Shown here one piece after another: positions 42,853 through 51,112 of a stretch of 64,000 bases of DNA. The notes below the pieces were generated by a model, which was not told the DNA's origin, made no database searches, and saw only the letters and a program-made list of their open reading frames with translations. Position 1 is the first letter of the stretch. Every line of letters starts with the position of its first letter. Source of the DNA: Roseiarcus sp963772555 (lineage in GTDB: Bacteria > Pseudomonadota > Alphaproteobacteria > Rhizobiales > Beijerinckiaceae); NCBI GenBank assembly GCA_963772555.1, contig CAVYXQ010000001.1, positions 434,001 to 498,000 of the forward strand, written 5' to 3'. Made by a program: the position numbers and the translations under genes.

Positions 42853-42937
42853 GTCATTGCGAGGAGCGCGCGACGAAGCAATCCATCAATCGTAGGGCGC
42901 TCTACGACCTGGATTGCTTCGCTTCGCTCGCAATGAC
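42853..42937 (+). repeat. Palindromic REP-like element, copy 2
   Basis: GTCATTGCGAGGAGCG and GAAGCAATCC on the left face GGATTGCTTCGC and CTCGCAATGAC on the right, a long imperfect hairpin with an inner palindrome CGTAG/CTACG (42891-42906). Same family as 2311-2394. It lies at once after a gene stop and may also work as a terminator or mRNA stabiliser. The rest of the 42853-43158 gap shows no gene I can support. Confidence 0.8.
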
Positions 42938-43158
42938 GGCGAGAGTCGCCCGCATCGACTGCCCTTTACTGTAGCTGGAACCACCACGCGTTAACCCGTA
43001 TTACGGTAAACATGCCGGCAATCGATTTTTTCGTGACGTTTGGCGCCTCGCCTTTCGCCGCGCCCGGCGACCGGATCGAGCGCAACAGCGCCTCCCGCCG
43101 CCATCAAATCGTCCTCGTCTACCGCGACCGAGCCGAACCGGCCCTTAAAACAGAGGGA

Positions 43159-43557
43159 TCAATTGCAGACCTGGGCGCCGTAGGGGTTGATCCAACAATG
43201 GGGCGCCACGATCGCTGCGCCGACCGCCGCTGCGCCGAGCGCCGCCGCGCCCGCCGCCGCCGCGCCGCCGTAGCCATAATAGGGGCGGTATCCGTAGCCG
43301 TAGCGGTAGCCGCCGTGATAACCGTAGCCGCCGCGATATGCATAACCGCCGCGATATCCGCCGCGATAAACGCCGTGGTAGCCGTGATAGCCGCCGTGGT
43401 AGGCGCGATAATAGACCTTGTCGAACTGCCCTGAAGCGATGGGCTGCACGGATGGTCCGGAAAGCGTGAATGCCGATGCAGGGCTCAATTCGAGCGCGAG
43501 CATCGCGCCGCCGGCGAGGACGGCGACCGGCAGGCTAGAAAGAATTGACTTCGGCAT
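43159..43557 (-). CDS. Gly/Tyr/His-rich secreted protein
   Basis: 132 residues with a signal peptide (MPKSILSSLPVAVLAGGAML to about residue 29, PASA). A short conserved-looking FTLSGPSVQPIASGQFDKVY precedes a low-complexity stretch of GGYHGYHG and RGGYRGGY-type repeats, then an Ala/Gly block, and the C-terminus PHCWINPYGAQVCN with two cysteines. Similar proteins occur in Rhizobiales envelopes; function unknown. The repeat block is the most biased coding sequence of the window. Confidence 0.8.
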   Translation of the reverse strand: MPKSILSSLPVAVLAGGAMLALELSPASAFTLSGPSVQPIASGQFDKVYYRAYHGGYHGYHGVYRGGYRGGYAYRGGYGYHGGYRYGYGYRPYYGYGGAAAAGAAALGAAAVGAAIVAPHCWINPYGAQVCN

Positions 43558-43958
43558 GACTTTCCTCCGTTGCGCCCCGCGCGCTCACGGTTAGTAGGCA
43601 ATCAGGAACCTGAACGCCGTCTGAACCGGGCCGCGCTTTCGTTTACGCGGCAAAACAGTATAGCGCGGCGCTGCGTGGATGGCCGGGTCAGGTCTGGTCA
43701 AGCTAACGCCAAGAGCCAAATTCTCGAAGCGGCGATGCGTTTCCCGACGCAGTCTGCCGCCTTCGCCGGGGTTGCGTCAGCGCGCCCGGCCCGGTCACGA
43801 AAGATTGTCTTCTCGACGCCACGATGTCCTCCCATTTGGCCGCCAGGTTCGGCGGCTTCGAGGCAATCGAAGACCGCTGCCGAGCTGACTCGACTTTTAT
43901 ACCGCGCACAGTCACGAAGCCGTCCTCGGGGCAGCGATCGAGATCAGGGGCTCGGACA
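43558..43958. other. Intergenic region before the molybdenum hydroxylase genes
   Basis: 401 bases between divergent genes. A 70-codon minus frame (43703-43915) contains protein-like stretches but also Arg/Ser-rich parts; I do not count it as a gene. No clear promoter or repeat recognised. Confidence 0.45.
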
Positions 43959-44444
43959 TTGGCTTATACGATCGAAGTCAACGGCTTGAAGCGAACCGCC
44001 GATGTCGACGGGGATACGCCGCTTCTCTGGGCGCTGCGCGACGAACTCGATCTCAAGGGCACGAAGTTCGGCTGCGGCGTCGGGCTCTGCGGCGCCTGCA
44101 CCGTCCATCTCGACGGCGAGGCGACGCGCTCCTGCCTGACGCCGATATCGACCGTCGGCGGGGCCGCCGTGGCGACCATCGAAGGCATGGCCGCCAATCC
44201 TGTCGGAAAGATCGTGCAAGCCGCCTGGATGGCGCTCGACGTGCCGCAGTGCGGCTATTGTCAGGCGGGTCAAATCATGTCGGCGACCGCGCTGCTGATG
44301 AAAAACCCGCATCCCGACGATCGTCAGATCGATGAGGCGATGAGCGGCAACGTCTGTCGCTGCTGCGCCTATTTGCGCATCCGCGCCGCGATCAAGGCTG
44401 CGGCCACGAATGTGGCGCCGTCGACCCATGCGGAGGCGAAGTGA
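43959..44444 (+). CDS. (2Fe-2S) small subunit of a xanthine-oxidase-family dehydrogenase (isoquinoline 1-oxidoreductase alpha type)
   Basis: 161 residues from a TTG at 43959. The plant-type ferredoxin cluster is CGVGLCGAC...C (C39, C44, C47, C59) and the second cluster lies in QCGYCQAGQ and NVCRCCAY. It carries electrons from the molybdenum subunit encoded two bases downstream. Such two-subunit enzymes (Ior-like) lack the FAD subunit and pass electrons to cytochromes. Real substrate unknown: aromatic N-heterocycles or aldehydes. Confidence 0.93.
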   Translation: MAYTIEVNGLKRTADVDGDTPLLWALRDELDLKGTKFGCGVGLCGACTVHLDGEATRSCLTPISTVGGAAVATIEGMAANPVGKIVQAAWMALDVPQCGYCQAGQIMSATALLMKNPHPDDRQIDEAMSGNVCRCCAYLRIRAAIKAAATNVAPSTHAEAK

Positions 44445-44446
44445 CC

Positions 44447-46726
44447 ATGACAACCCTCGCCGCCAAGCGCTCCGATCGGGCCGCCGCCACTGAAACATTT
44501 TCCCCAAGTCCCTCGCGCCGTTCCTTCCTCAAGGCGAGCGCCGCGGCCGGCGGCGGACTGTTGCTGCAAGCGATGCTGCCGCCGATTGCGACTGTCGCGA
44601 TGGCGGAAGTCTCCGGCGCGGGCGAACCCGCGCCGCTCAACGCTTTCATCCGCGTGGCGCCCGACGGCCTCGTCACCATCATGTCGAAGAATCCGGAGAT
44701 CGGCCAAGGCATCAAGACGATGCTGCCGATGGTGATCGCCGAGGAGCTCGACGTCGAATGGACGAACGTGCGGATCGAACAGGCGCCCCTCGATGCCGCC
44801 AAGTACGGACAGCAATTCGCCGGCGGCAGCATGGCGACGACGCTGAATTACGATCCGCTGCGCCGCGTCGGCGCCGCCGCGCGGCAGATGCTGGTGGCCG
44901 CGGCGGCGCAAACCTGGAACGTGCCGCCGTCCGAATGCAGCGCCGAGGCGGGCGTCGTCCATCATGAGAAGAGCGGGCGTTCGCTCGGCTATGGCGAGCT
45001 GGCGTCCAAGGCGGCCCTGCTGCCGGCGCCGGATCTGGCTGACGTCAAGCTCAAGGACCCGAAGACCTTCAAGATCATCGGCCGTTGGACCCCCGGCGTC
45101 GACAACGCCAGGATCGTGACCGGTGAGCCGCTGTTCGGCATCGATGTCGTCGTGCCCGGCATGCTCTGCGCGGTCTTCGAGAAATGCCCGGTCTTCGGCG
45201 GGACGGTGAGAAGCGCCAATGTCGACGCGGTCAAGGCGCTGCCGGGCGTGCGCGACGCCTTCATCGTCCGCGCCCGGGAGGCCAATCCGAACGGGGACCT
45301 GGAAGGCGTCAGCGACGGCGTCGCCATCGTCGCGACGCGCTGGTGGGCGGCAAACAAGGCGCGGCAAAAGCTTGAGATCGACTGGGACGAAGGCTCGACC
45401 GCAGCGCAGAGCAGCGCCGGGTTCGGCGACACTGCAGCCAGGCTCGCAACCCAGGCGCCGGCAAGCTATCTGCGCCGCGACGGCGACGTCGCCTCCGCGC
45501 TCCGCGGGGCCGCGCACGTCGTGGAAGCCGCCTATTCCTACCCGTTCCTCGCCCATATCAGTCTCGAGCCGCAAAATTGCACGGCGCATTTCGCCGACGG
45601 CAAGGTCGTCCTCTGGGCGCCGACGCAACTTCCCGGACCGGGCGCCAAGCTGGTGGCGGCGACCCTCGGCATTCCGCCGAGCGCCGTCACCGTCAATATG
45701 ACGCGGATCGGCGGCGGCTTCGGTCGCCGTTTGCGCAACGATTTCATGGCCGAGGCGGCCTGGATCGCCAAGCGCGCCGGCGCGCCGGTCAAACTGCTCT
45801 GGGACCGCAAGGACGATGTCCAGCACGACTTCTATCGGCCCGCGGGCTTCCACTTTTTCAAGGGCGGCCTCGACGCCGCGGGCCGGCTTGTCGCGTTCAG
45901 CGATCATTTCGTGACGTTCGCCAGGAACGGCGAAGTGGCGAACTCGGCCGGTTTGGCGGCCGACGAATTCCCGGCCCAGCTCGTGCCGCATCTCGAATAC
46001 GGCCAGTCGACGATGGAATTGGGCGTGCCGACCGGACCGCTGCGCGCGCCGCGCTCCAACGGGCTCGCCTTCGTCTTTCAATCCTTCATCGACGAGCTTG
46101 CGCATCAGGCCGGCAAAGACCCTGTCGCGTTTCGCCTGGCTTTGCTGGGCGAGCCTCGCGTGCTCGTCAATTCTTCCGGCAAGCCCAATGCTTTGCGCGA
46201 TTTCAACACCGGGCGCATGCGCGACGTCCTGGTCCGGGCGGCGGAGGTTTCCGATTGGGCGGGCCGCGACCAGTTACCCGCGCGCACCGGCAAGGGCGTT
46301 GCGTTCTATTTCAGTCATTTGGGCTATTTTGCTGAAGTGGTGCAGGCGACAGTGGCGGATTCCGGCGACGTCAAGCTCGATCACGTCTGGGTCGTCGGCG
46401 ACGTCGGCCGCCAGATCGTCAATCCCAGCGGCGCCGAGAACCAGGTGCAAGGCGCGGCGCTCGATGGGCTCGGCGCCGCGCTCGGGCAGGCGATCACGAT
46501 CGATCGCGGACGGGTCGTCCAATCCAACTTCGACAGCGTGAAGCCGCTCAGGATGGATCAGGCCCCGCCGGTCGAGGTGCATTTTGTCGCCGCCGACCAT
46601 CCCCCGACCGGTCTCGGCGAACCGGCTTTGCCGCCGGTGATTCCAGCGCTTTGCAACGCCATCTTCGCCGCCACCGGCAAGCGCGTCCGCAGTCTGCCGA
46701 TCGAAACGGAGGCGTTGAAGGCGTAG
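44447..46726 (+). CDS. Molybdopterin-binding large subunit (isoquinoline 1-oxidoreductase beta type)
   Basis: 759 residues starting at the ATG at 44447. A twin-arginine signal, SRRSFLKASAAAGGG (R24, R25), indicates folded export to the periplasm with cofactor and the small subunit. Family motifs are NPEIGQGIKTMLPMVIAEEL, FAGGSMATTLNY, RIGGGFGRRLRNDF, GPLRAPRSNG and the C-terminal PTGLGEPALPPVIPA with the catalytic Glu. It hydroxylates its substrate with water at the Mo centre. No dedicated cytochrome or maturation factor is next to it. Confidence 0.93.
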   Translation: MTTLAAKRSDRAAATETFSPSPSRRSFLKASAAAGGGLLLQAMLPPIATVAMAEVSGAGEPAPLNAFIRVAPDGLVTIMSKNPEIGQGIKTMLPMVIAEELDVEWTNVRIEQAPLDAAKYGQQFAGGSMATTLNYDPLRRVGAAARQMLVAAAAQTWNVPPSECSAEAGVVHHEKSGRSLGYGELASKAALLPAPDLADVKLKDPKTFKIIGRWTPGVDNARIVTGEPLFGIDVVVPGMLCAVFEKCPVFGGTVRSANVDAVKALPGVRDAFIVRAREANPNGDLEGVSDGVAIVATRWWAANKARQKLEIDWDEGSTAAQSSAGFGDTAARLATQAPASYLRRDGDVASALRGAAHVVEAAYSYPFLAHISLEPQNCTAHFADGKVVLWAPTQLPGPGAKLVAATLGIPPSAVTVNMTRIGGGFGRRLRNDFMAEAAWIAKRAGAPVKLLWDRKDDVQHDFYRPAGFHFFKGGLDAAGRLVAFSDHFVTFARNGEVANSAGLAADEFPAQLVPHLEYGQSTMELGVPTGPLRAPRSNGLAFVFQSFIDELAHQAGKDPVAFRLALLGEPRVLVNSSGKPNALRDFNTGRMRDVLVRAAEVSDWAGRDQLPARTGKGVAFYFSHLGYFAEVVQATVADSGDVKLDHVWVVGDVGRQIVNPSGAENQVQGAALDGLGAALGQAITIDRGRVVQSNFDSVKPLRMDQAPPVEVHFVAADHPPTGLGEPALPPVIPALCNAIFAATGKRVRSLPIETEALKA

Positions 46727-46888
46727 AGCGTTTTGGCGGGCGCGCGGGCGGTTACGTCGCCTCAGACATTTTGCAAATCGCACTGGCCCAGCCGGGGATC
46801 TGCGGCGCCATGGGGAGCGATGCCGTTGCCCGTCGGCATGTCAGATCGCATATGCTTCTTGCCGAGGAAAACGCGAGGAGCCGGTCGC

Positions 46889-47719
46889 ATGCAGCTTTCC
46901 ATCCAATCCATCGAGCGGGCCGGGTCGCCTGAGCCGCGGGGTCAGAAACACAGCGCAAGGCTGGTCATTCCGCCCGAGAACGTCGCCGAGCACAGCCCGT
47001 TCCTGCTGATGGCCGAGGACTGGTTCGCCCCGCCGGCCGGGTTTCCGACGCACCCGCACCGGGGCATCGAGACGGTGACCTTCGTGATCTCGGGGCAAAT
47101 GCTGCACGAGGACCACACTGGCGGCGCCGGCCGGCTCAACGCGGGCGATGCGCAGTTCATGACCGCCGGCGGCGGCGTCATGCACAGCGAGATGCCGGGG
47201 CCTGACGGAGTTCGCAGCCTGCAGCTCTGGCTGAACCTGCCGGCCAGGCTGAAGCGCACCCCGGCGCGGTATAAGGACGTCCGCGCGGCCGATGCGCCGA
47301 CTTTGCGGGACAAGGGCGTCGAGGCGCGGGTCTATTCCGGCAGGCTTGGCGACATTGTCGTCCCGGAGAGTTCGATCTGGCCGCTGACGATGATCGACGC
47401 GCGGCTCGGGGCCGGCGCGAGGTTCAACGCGCCCGTCCCGGCGGGCTGGCGGGCGTTCGCCTATGTCCTGGACGGAAGCGCGGCATTCGGGCCGGACGGA
47501 CAGATGGCGGAGACCGGCGAGGTCGTCTGGCCGGCGCTGTCGTCGAGCGACGGCGAGCTCGCAGCGGCGGCGCCTCGCGGCGCCCGGCTCCTCGTCATGG
47601 CGAGCCCGACGATCGAGGAGCCCGTGGCGATGGGCGGCCCGTTCGTGATGAACACCCGCGAGGAGATTCTCGAGGCCTTTGCCGATCTCCGCGCCGGCAG
47701 GCTGACCGAGCCGACATGA
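46889..47719 (+). CDS. Pirin family protein
   Basis: A 276-residue bicupin. The N-terminal cupin has the metal-binding pattern DWFAPPAGFPTHPHRGIETV and MTAGGGVMHSEMPGPDG, the pirin signature; the C-terminal domain includes PVPAGWRAFAYVLDGSAAF and PFVMNTREEILEAFADLRAG. The start is the ATG at 46889 with GAGGAG eight bases upstream. Some bacterial pirins oxidise quercetin-like compounds or act as redox sensors. Seven bases separate it from the MFS gene. Confidence 0.93.
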   Translation: MQLSIQSIERAGSPEPRGQKHSARLVIPPENVAEHSPFLLMAEDWFAPPAGFPTHPHRGIETVTFVISGQMLHEDHTGGAGRLNAGDAQFMTAGGGVMHSEMPGPDGVRSLQLWLNLPARLKRTPARYKDVRAADAPTLRDKGVEARVYSGRLGDIVVPESSIWPLTMIDARLGAGARFNAPVPAGWRAFAYVLDGSAAFGPDGQMAETGEVVWPALSSSDGELAAAAPRGARLLVMASPTIEEPVAMGGPFVMNTREEILEAFADLRAGRLTEPT

Positions 47720-47726
47720 GCCAGGG

Positions 47727-49367
47727 GTGACGGACAAACCCGACCTCGCGCCGGGCGCTTCCATGGCCGCGCCGTCGCGGCTCGGCGTCTTCGGTTACCC
47801 GGCGTTCGCCGTCATTCTCGTCGCCACTTCCGTTTCCAGCATCGGCATCTCGATGTTCGACACGGCGATGAGCTGGCTGATGACGAGCCTCAGCCCTAGC
47901 CCGATCCTGGTGTCGGCGGTTCAGGTCGCCACCATGGCGCCGATGTTCCTACTGACGATTCCGGCCGGCGCCCTCGCCGACATCCTCGATCCGCGCCGGC
48001 TCCTGATCGCGGCGGAGACCTTCGTCGTCCTGGTCGGCGTCGCCTTCGCCGCCATCATCTCGCTGTCGCTGGAAACGCCGGCGATGCTGCTCGCGACCGA
48101 GTTTCTCCTCGGCGCGGCGGGCGCGCTCGCCGCGCCGGCGTGGGAAATGATCACGCCGATGCTCGTGCCGAAAGCCGAGCTCGACGAAGCAATCGCCTAC
48201 AACAACGCCGGCTACAACGTCGCCCGCGCGCTGGGACCGGCCGTCGGCGGGGTCGCGATCACCGCGATCAGCATCAAGCTGCCGTTCTGGGTCTATTGCG
48301 CGACGAACCTCATCCTGCTCTCGGCGCTTGTCTGGTGGCGGAGGCCGCCCCGGGCGATGGACGGCCTGCCGGCGGAGCGGTTCGTCAGCGCGGTCGCAAC
48401 AGGCCTTCGTTACGCGCGGAACAGCCGCGAGCTCGTCGCAACGATCGTCCGCGCCGTCGCGTTCTTTCTCTTCGCCAGCGCCTATTGGGCGCTGATGCCG
48501 CTCGTCGCGCGCCATCAGCTGCACGGCGGCGCGGAGCTCTACGGCCTCATCATGGGCGTCCTCGGCCTCGGCTCGATCGTCGGCTCGGTGATGCTCGCGA
48601 CGCTGAAGGCGAGGCTGGGGCCCGACGCTCTGGCGGCGCTGGGAACCGCGGGCACGATGCTGGCGCTCGTCCTGTTCGCCGTTGCGCGAAGGCCCGAGGT
48701 CGCCCTGGCTGCAAGCTTCGTCGCCGGCGCGTCGTGGATCGTCGTCCTGGCGACGCTCTTCGTCTCCGCCCAGCTGGCGCTGCCGGACTGGGTGCGGGGC
48801 AGGGGGCTGGCGATCTTTCTCACCGCCTATTTCGGCGCGATGACGTTCGGCAGCGCGCTGTGGGGCGGCGTCGCCCACCTCGGCGGCCTGCCGGTCGCGC
48901 AGGCCGCCGCCGCGGCGGGGGCCGGACTGGCCGCGCTGGCGACCTGGAGCTTCAAGCTGCAAGCCGGGTCGGCGCGCGATCTCGCCCCGTCCATGCACTG
49001 GAAAGCGCCCTGCTTCGTCCAGCGGCTCGACGATGACGAGGGGCCGATTCTGATGCTGGTCGAGTACCGCATCGATCCGGCCGACCGCGACCAGTTTATC
49101 GCGCTGGCGCGGGAAGTCGGCGACGAGCGCAGGCGCGACGGCGCCTACGCCTGGAACGTCTTCGAGGATCCGGACGAGGCCGGCCGCTTTGTCGAAACCT
49201 GCCTCGTCCGCTCGCTGCTCGAGCTCCGCTATCGCGCCGCCCGCGAGACCCGGGCCGACGCGCTGATCGAAGAGCGCATGACCCGCTTCCTGAAGGCGCC
49301 GAGGCGCGAGAGCTATCTGATCGCGCCGAAGCGCGAACAGCATGCGCGCCGGCACGCGGCGGCTTGA
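47727..49367 (+). CDS. MFS transporter (EntS-like) with C-terminal antibiotic-biosynthesis-monooxygenase-like domain
   Basis: 546 residues from a GTG. Residues about 20-415 form a 12-helix MFS_3 permease: SIGISMFDTAMSWLMTSLS, LADILDPRRLL, GPAVGGVAITAI and DWVRGRGLAIFLTAYFGAMT. The last 120 residues form a soluble ferredoxin-like domain starting near MLVEYRIDPADRDQFIALAR, with WNVFEDPDEAGRFVETCLV, as in ABM/Dabb-type small monooxygenases. This fusion is a known MFS subgroup; the cargo is unknown. It probably shares a transcript with the pirin gene. Confidence 0.9.
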   Translation: MTDKPDLAPGASMAAPSRLGVFGYPAFAVILVATSVSSIGISMFDTAMSWLMTSLSPSPILVSAVQVATMAPMFLLTIPAGALADILDPRRLLIAAETFVVLVGVAFAAIISLSLETPAMLLATEFLLGAAGALAAPAWEMITPMLVPKAELDEAIAYNNAGYNVARALGPAVGGVAITAISIKLPFWVYCATNLILLSALVWWRRPPRAMDGLPAERFVSAVATGLRYARNSRELVATIVRAVAFFLFASAYWALMPLVARHQLHGGAELYGLIMGVLGLGSIVGSVMLATLKARLGPDALAALGTAGTMLALVLFAVARRPEVALAASFVAGASWIVVLATLFVSAQLALPDWVRGRGLAIFLTAYFGAMTFGSALWGGVAHLGGLPVAQAAAAAGAGLAALATWSFKLQAGSARDLAPSMHWKAPCFVQRLDDDEGPILMLVEYRIDPADRDQFIALAREVGDERRRDGAYAWNVFEDPDEAGRFVETCLVRSLLELRYRAARETRADALIEERMTRFLKAPRRESYLIAPKREQHARRHAAA

Positions 49368-49410
49368 ACATTGGAGCGCGGGCCCTAAGCTTGCCGCGGA
49401 TCCTCGGGAG

Positions 49411-50307
49411 ATGACGCCGGTGAACGACGACGACGGAATCGACGCTATCCGCGCGCTGCTGACGGAGAAGCCGCGGCCGGTCGGCTGGGAGGAGCGGCGC
49501 CGTCGCCTCGACGAAGTGGGCGTCGTCTGGCCGGTCTCCGAGGACGTGACGCTGGAGGCGGTCGATTGCGGCGGCGTTCCGGGCGAATGGTCGATCGTTC
49601 CGGAGAGCGACGAGTCGGTGACGCTGATGTTCTTCCACGGCGGCGGCTATTGCTCCGGCTCGATCAGGAGCCATCGGCGGATGGTCACCGAAGCCGGGCG
49701 ATACGCCGGCGCCCGCACGTTGGCGGTCGGCTATAGGCTGGCGCCGGAGCATCCCTTCCCGGCGGCGCTCGAGGACGCGATGCGAGCCTGGCGATTCCTG
49801 CGCGACGACGGGGTTCCGGCCGGGCGCATCGCCATCGGCGGCGACAGCGCCGGCGCCGGGCTGACGCTGGCGCTGACGAACGAGCTGAAGCGCGCGGGCG
49901 CCGAATTGCCCAGCTGCCTGTGGCTCGTCTCGCCGTGGACCGACCTCACCCTGTCGGGGGCGACGCTGGCGACGAAGAGCGCCGTCGACCCGCTGATACA
50001 CAAGGAGTATCTCGAGGAACTGGCGAGCGCCTATGTTCCCGCCGGCATGGACCGCAGGGACCCGCGAATATCGCCCCTTTACGCCGATCTCGGCGGCCTG
50101 CCGCCGACGCTGATCCAGGTCGGCTCGGCCGAGACCCTGCTCAGCGACGCGGCGCGTTTCGCCGAAGCGGCCGGCGCGGCCGACGTCGCCGTCACGCTCG
50201 AGATCTGGCCGCATATGATCCATGCCTGGCCGATGTGGAACGCGCGTCTCAAGCCCGGCCAGCGGGCGCTGATGCAGGCGGGGGAGTTCATGCGGCGGTG
50301 GCTTTAA
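49411..50307 (+). CDS. Alpha/beta hydrolase, hormone-sensitive-lipase type esterase
   Basis: 298 residues. The oxyanion motif HGGGY, the nucleophile elbow GDSAGAG, and the acid and His regions (SAETLLSDA and WPHMIHAWPMW) define a family IV esterase. No signal peptide, so cytoplasmic; these enzymes hydrolyse short acyl esters. The start is taken as ATG 49411, 43 bases after the MFS gene, with a purine-rich stretch right ahead. Physiological substrate unknown. Confidence 0.93.
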   Translation: MTPVNDDDGIDAIRALLTEKPRPVGWEERRRRLDEVGVVWPVSEDVTLEAVDCGGVPGEWSIVPESDESVTLMFFHGGGYCSGSIRSHRRMVTEAGRYAGARTLAVGYRLAPEHPFPAALEDAMRAWRFLRDDGVPAGRIAIGGDSAGAGLTLALTNELKRAGAELPSCLWLVSPWTDLTLSGATLATKSAVDPLIHKEYLEELASAYVPAGMDRRDPRISPLYADLGGLPPTLIQVGSAETLLSDAARFAEAAGAADVAVTLEIWPHMIHAWPMWNARLKPGQRALMQAGEFMRRWL

Positions 50308-50461
50308 GCCAGCGCGGCGGCCCATCGAGGCCAGCCGCCATCTCCGCTTTTTCTCTCTGCTATAGCCAGCCGAAGGGGCGCGACGGCGACCGGGTTGATG
50401 GGGGGAGACAGGCGCGCGTAGAACGGGGCGCCCAAGCGGCTCAACTCCGAGGTGCAAGCCC

Positions 50462-51088
50462 ATGCCCGTCATCGTCGCCTTCGGCGATTCCAACACCTGG
50501 GGCTACAACCCCGCGACCTGCGCCCGGTTTCCGCGCGCGAAGCGCTGGCCGAGCGTGATGCAGCGCCAGCTCGGCGACGAATTCGAGGTCATCGCCGAGG
50601 GCCTCAACGGCCGCACCACCGTGCACGACGATCCGATCGAACCGCACCGGTGCGGCGCGCAGGCCTTGCCCGGATGCCTGATGAGCCATGCGCCGCTCGA
50701 CCTCGTCATCATCGCGCTCGGCTGCAACGACCTCAAGAAGCGCTTTTCCGTTTCGCCGGGCGACATTGCCGAGGGGGCGGCGCGCCTCGTCGCCATCGCG
50801 CGCACCCAAACCGTCGGCCCTGACGGCGGGGCGCCCAGGGTCCTTTTGATCGCCCCGCCGCCGGTCGCCAAGCTTACGGCGTTCGCCGAGATGTTCGAAG
50901 GGGCCGCGGAAAAGTCGCGTCTGCTGGGCGCGCGCTATCGCGAAATCGCCGCTCGCGACCGGGTCGCGCTGCTCGAGGCCGGCGCCGTCATCCGCTGCTC
51001 GGACCTCGACGGCATTCACTTCGAGGCCGACCAGCAAGAGCTCCTGGGGCGAGCCGCGGCCGAGGCCGCGCGAAAGGCGCTGGCCTGA
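50462..51088 (+). CDS. SGNH/GDSL arylesterase
   Basis: 208 residues with block I AFGDSNTWGYNP (nucleophile S10), block II EGLNGRTTVHDD, block III LGCNDLKKRF and block V DLDGIHFEAD carrying the Asp-His pair. This is the arylesterase/acyltransferase group found in rhizobia and Mycobacterium, often octameric. No signal peptide. It follows the other esterase on the same strand after 154 bases. Confidence 0.93.
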   Translation: MPVIVAFGDSNTWGYNPATCARFPRAKRWPSVMQRQLGDEFEVIAEGLNGRTTVHDDPIEPHRCGAQALPGCLMSHAPLDLVIIALGCNDLKKRFSVSPGDIAEGAARLVAIARTQTVGPDGGAPRVLLIAPPPVAKLTAFAEMFEGAAEKSRLLGARYREIAARDRVALLEAGAVIRCSDLDGIHFEADQQELLGRAAAEAARKALA

Positions 51089-51112
51089 GCCGGAGGCGCA
51101 GAATGGCGGCGC

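Noticed and set aside
43703..43915. A 70-codon minus-strand frame before the molybdenum hydroxylase genes
   Set aside because: Mixed composition, no ribosome-binding site, no recognisable family.
44369..46105. A 578-codon minus-strand open frame
   Set aside because: Antisense of the molybdenum hydroxylase large subunit, whose motifs are clear.
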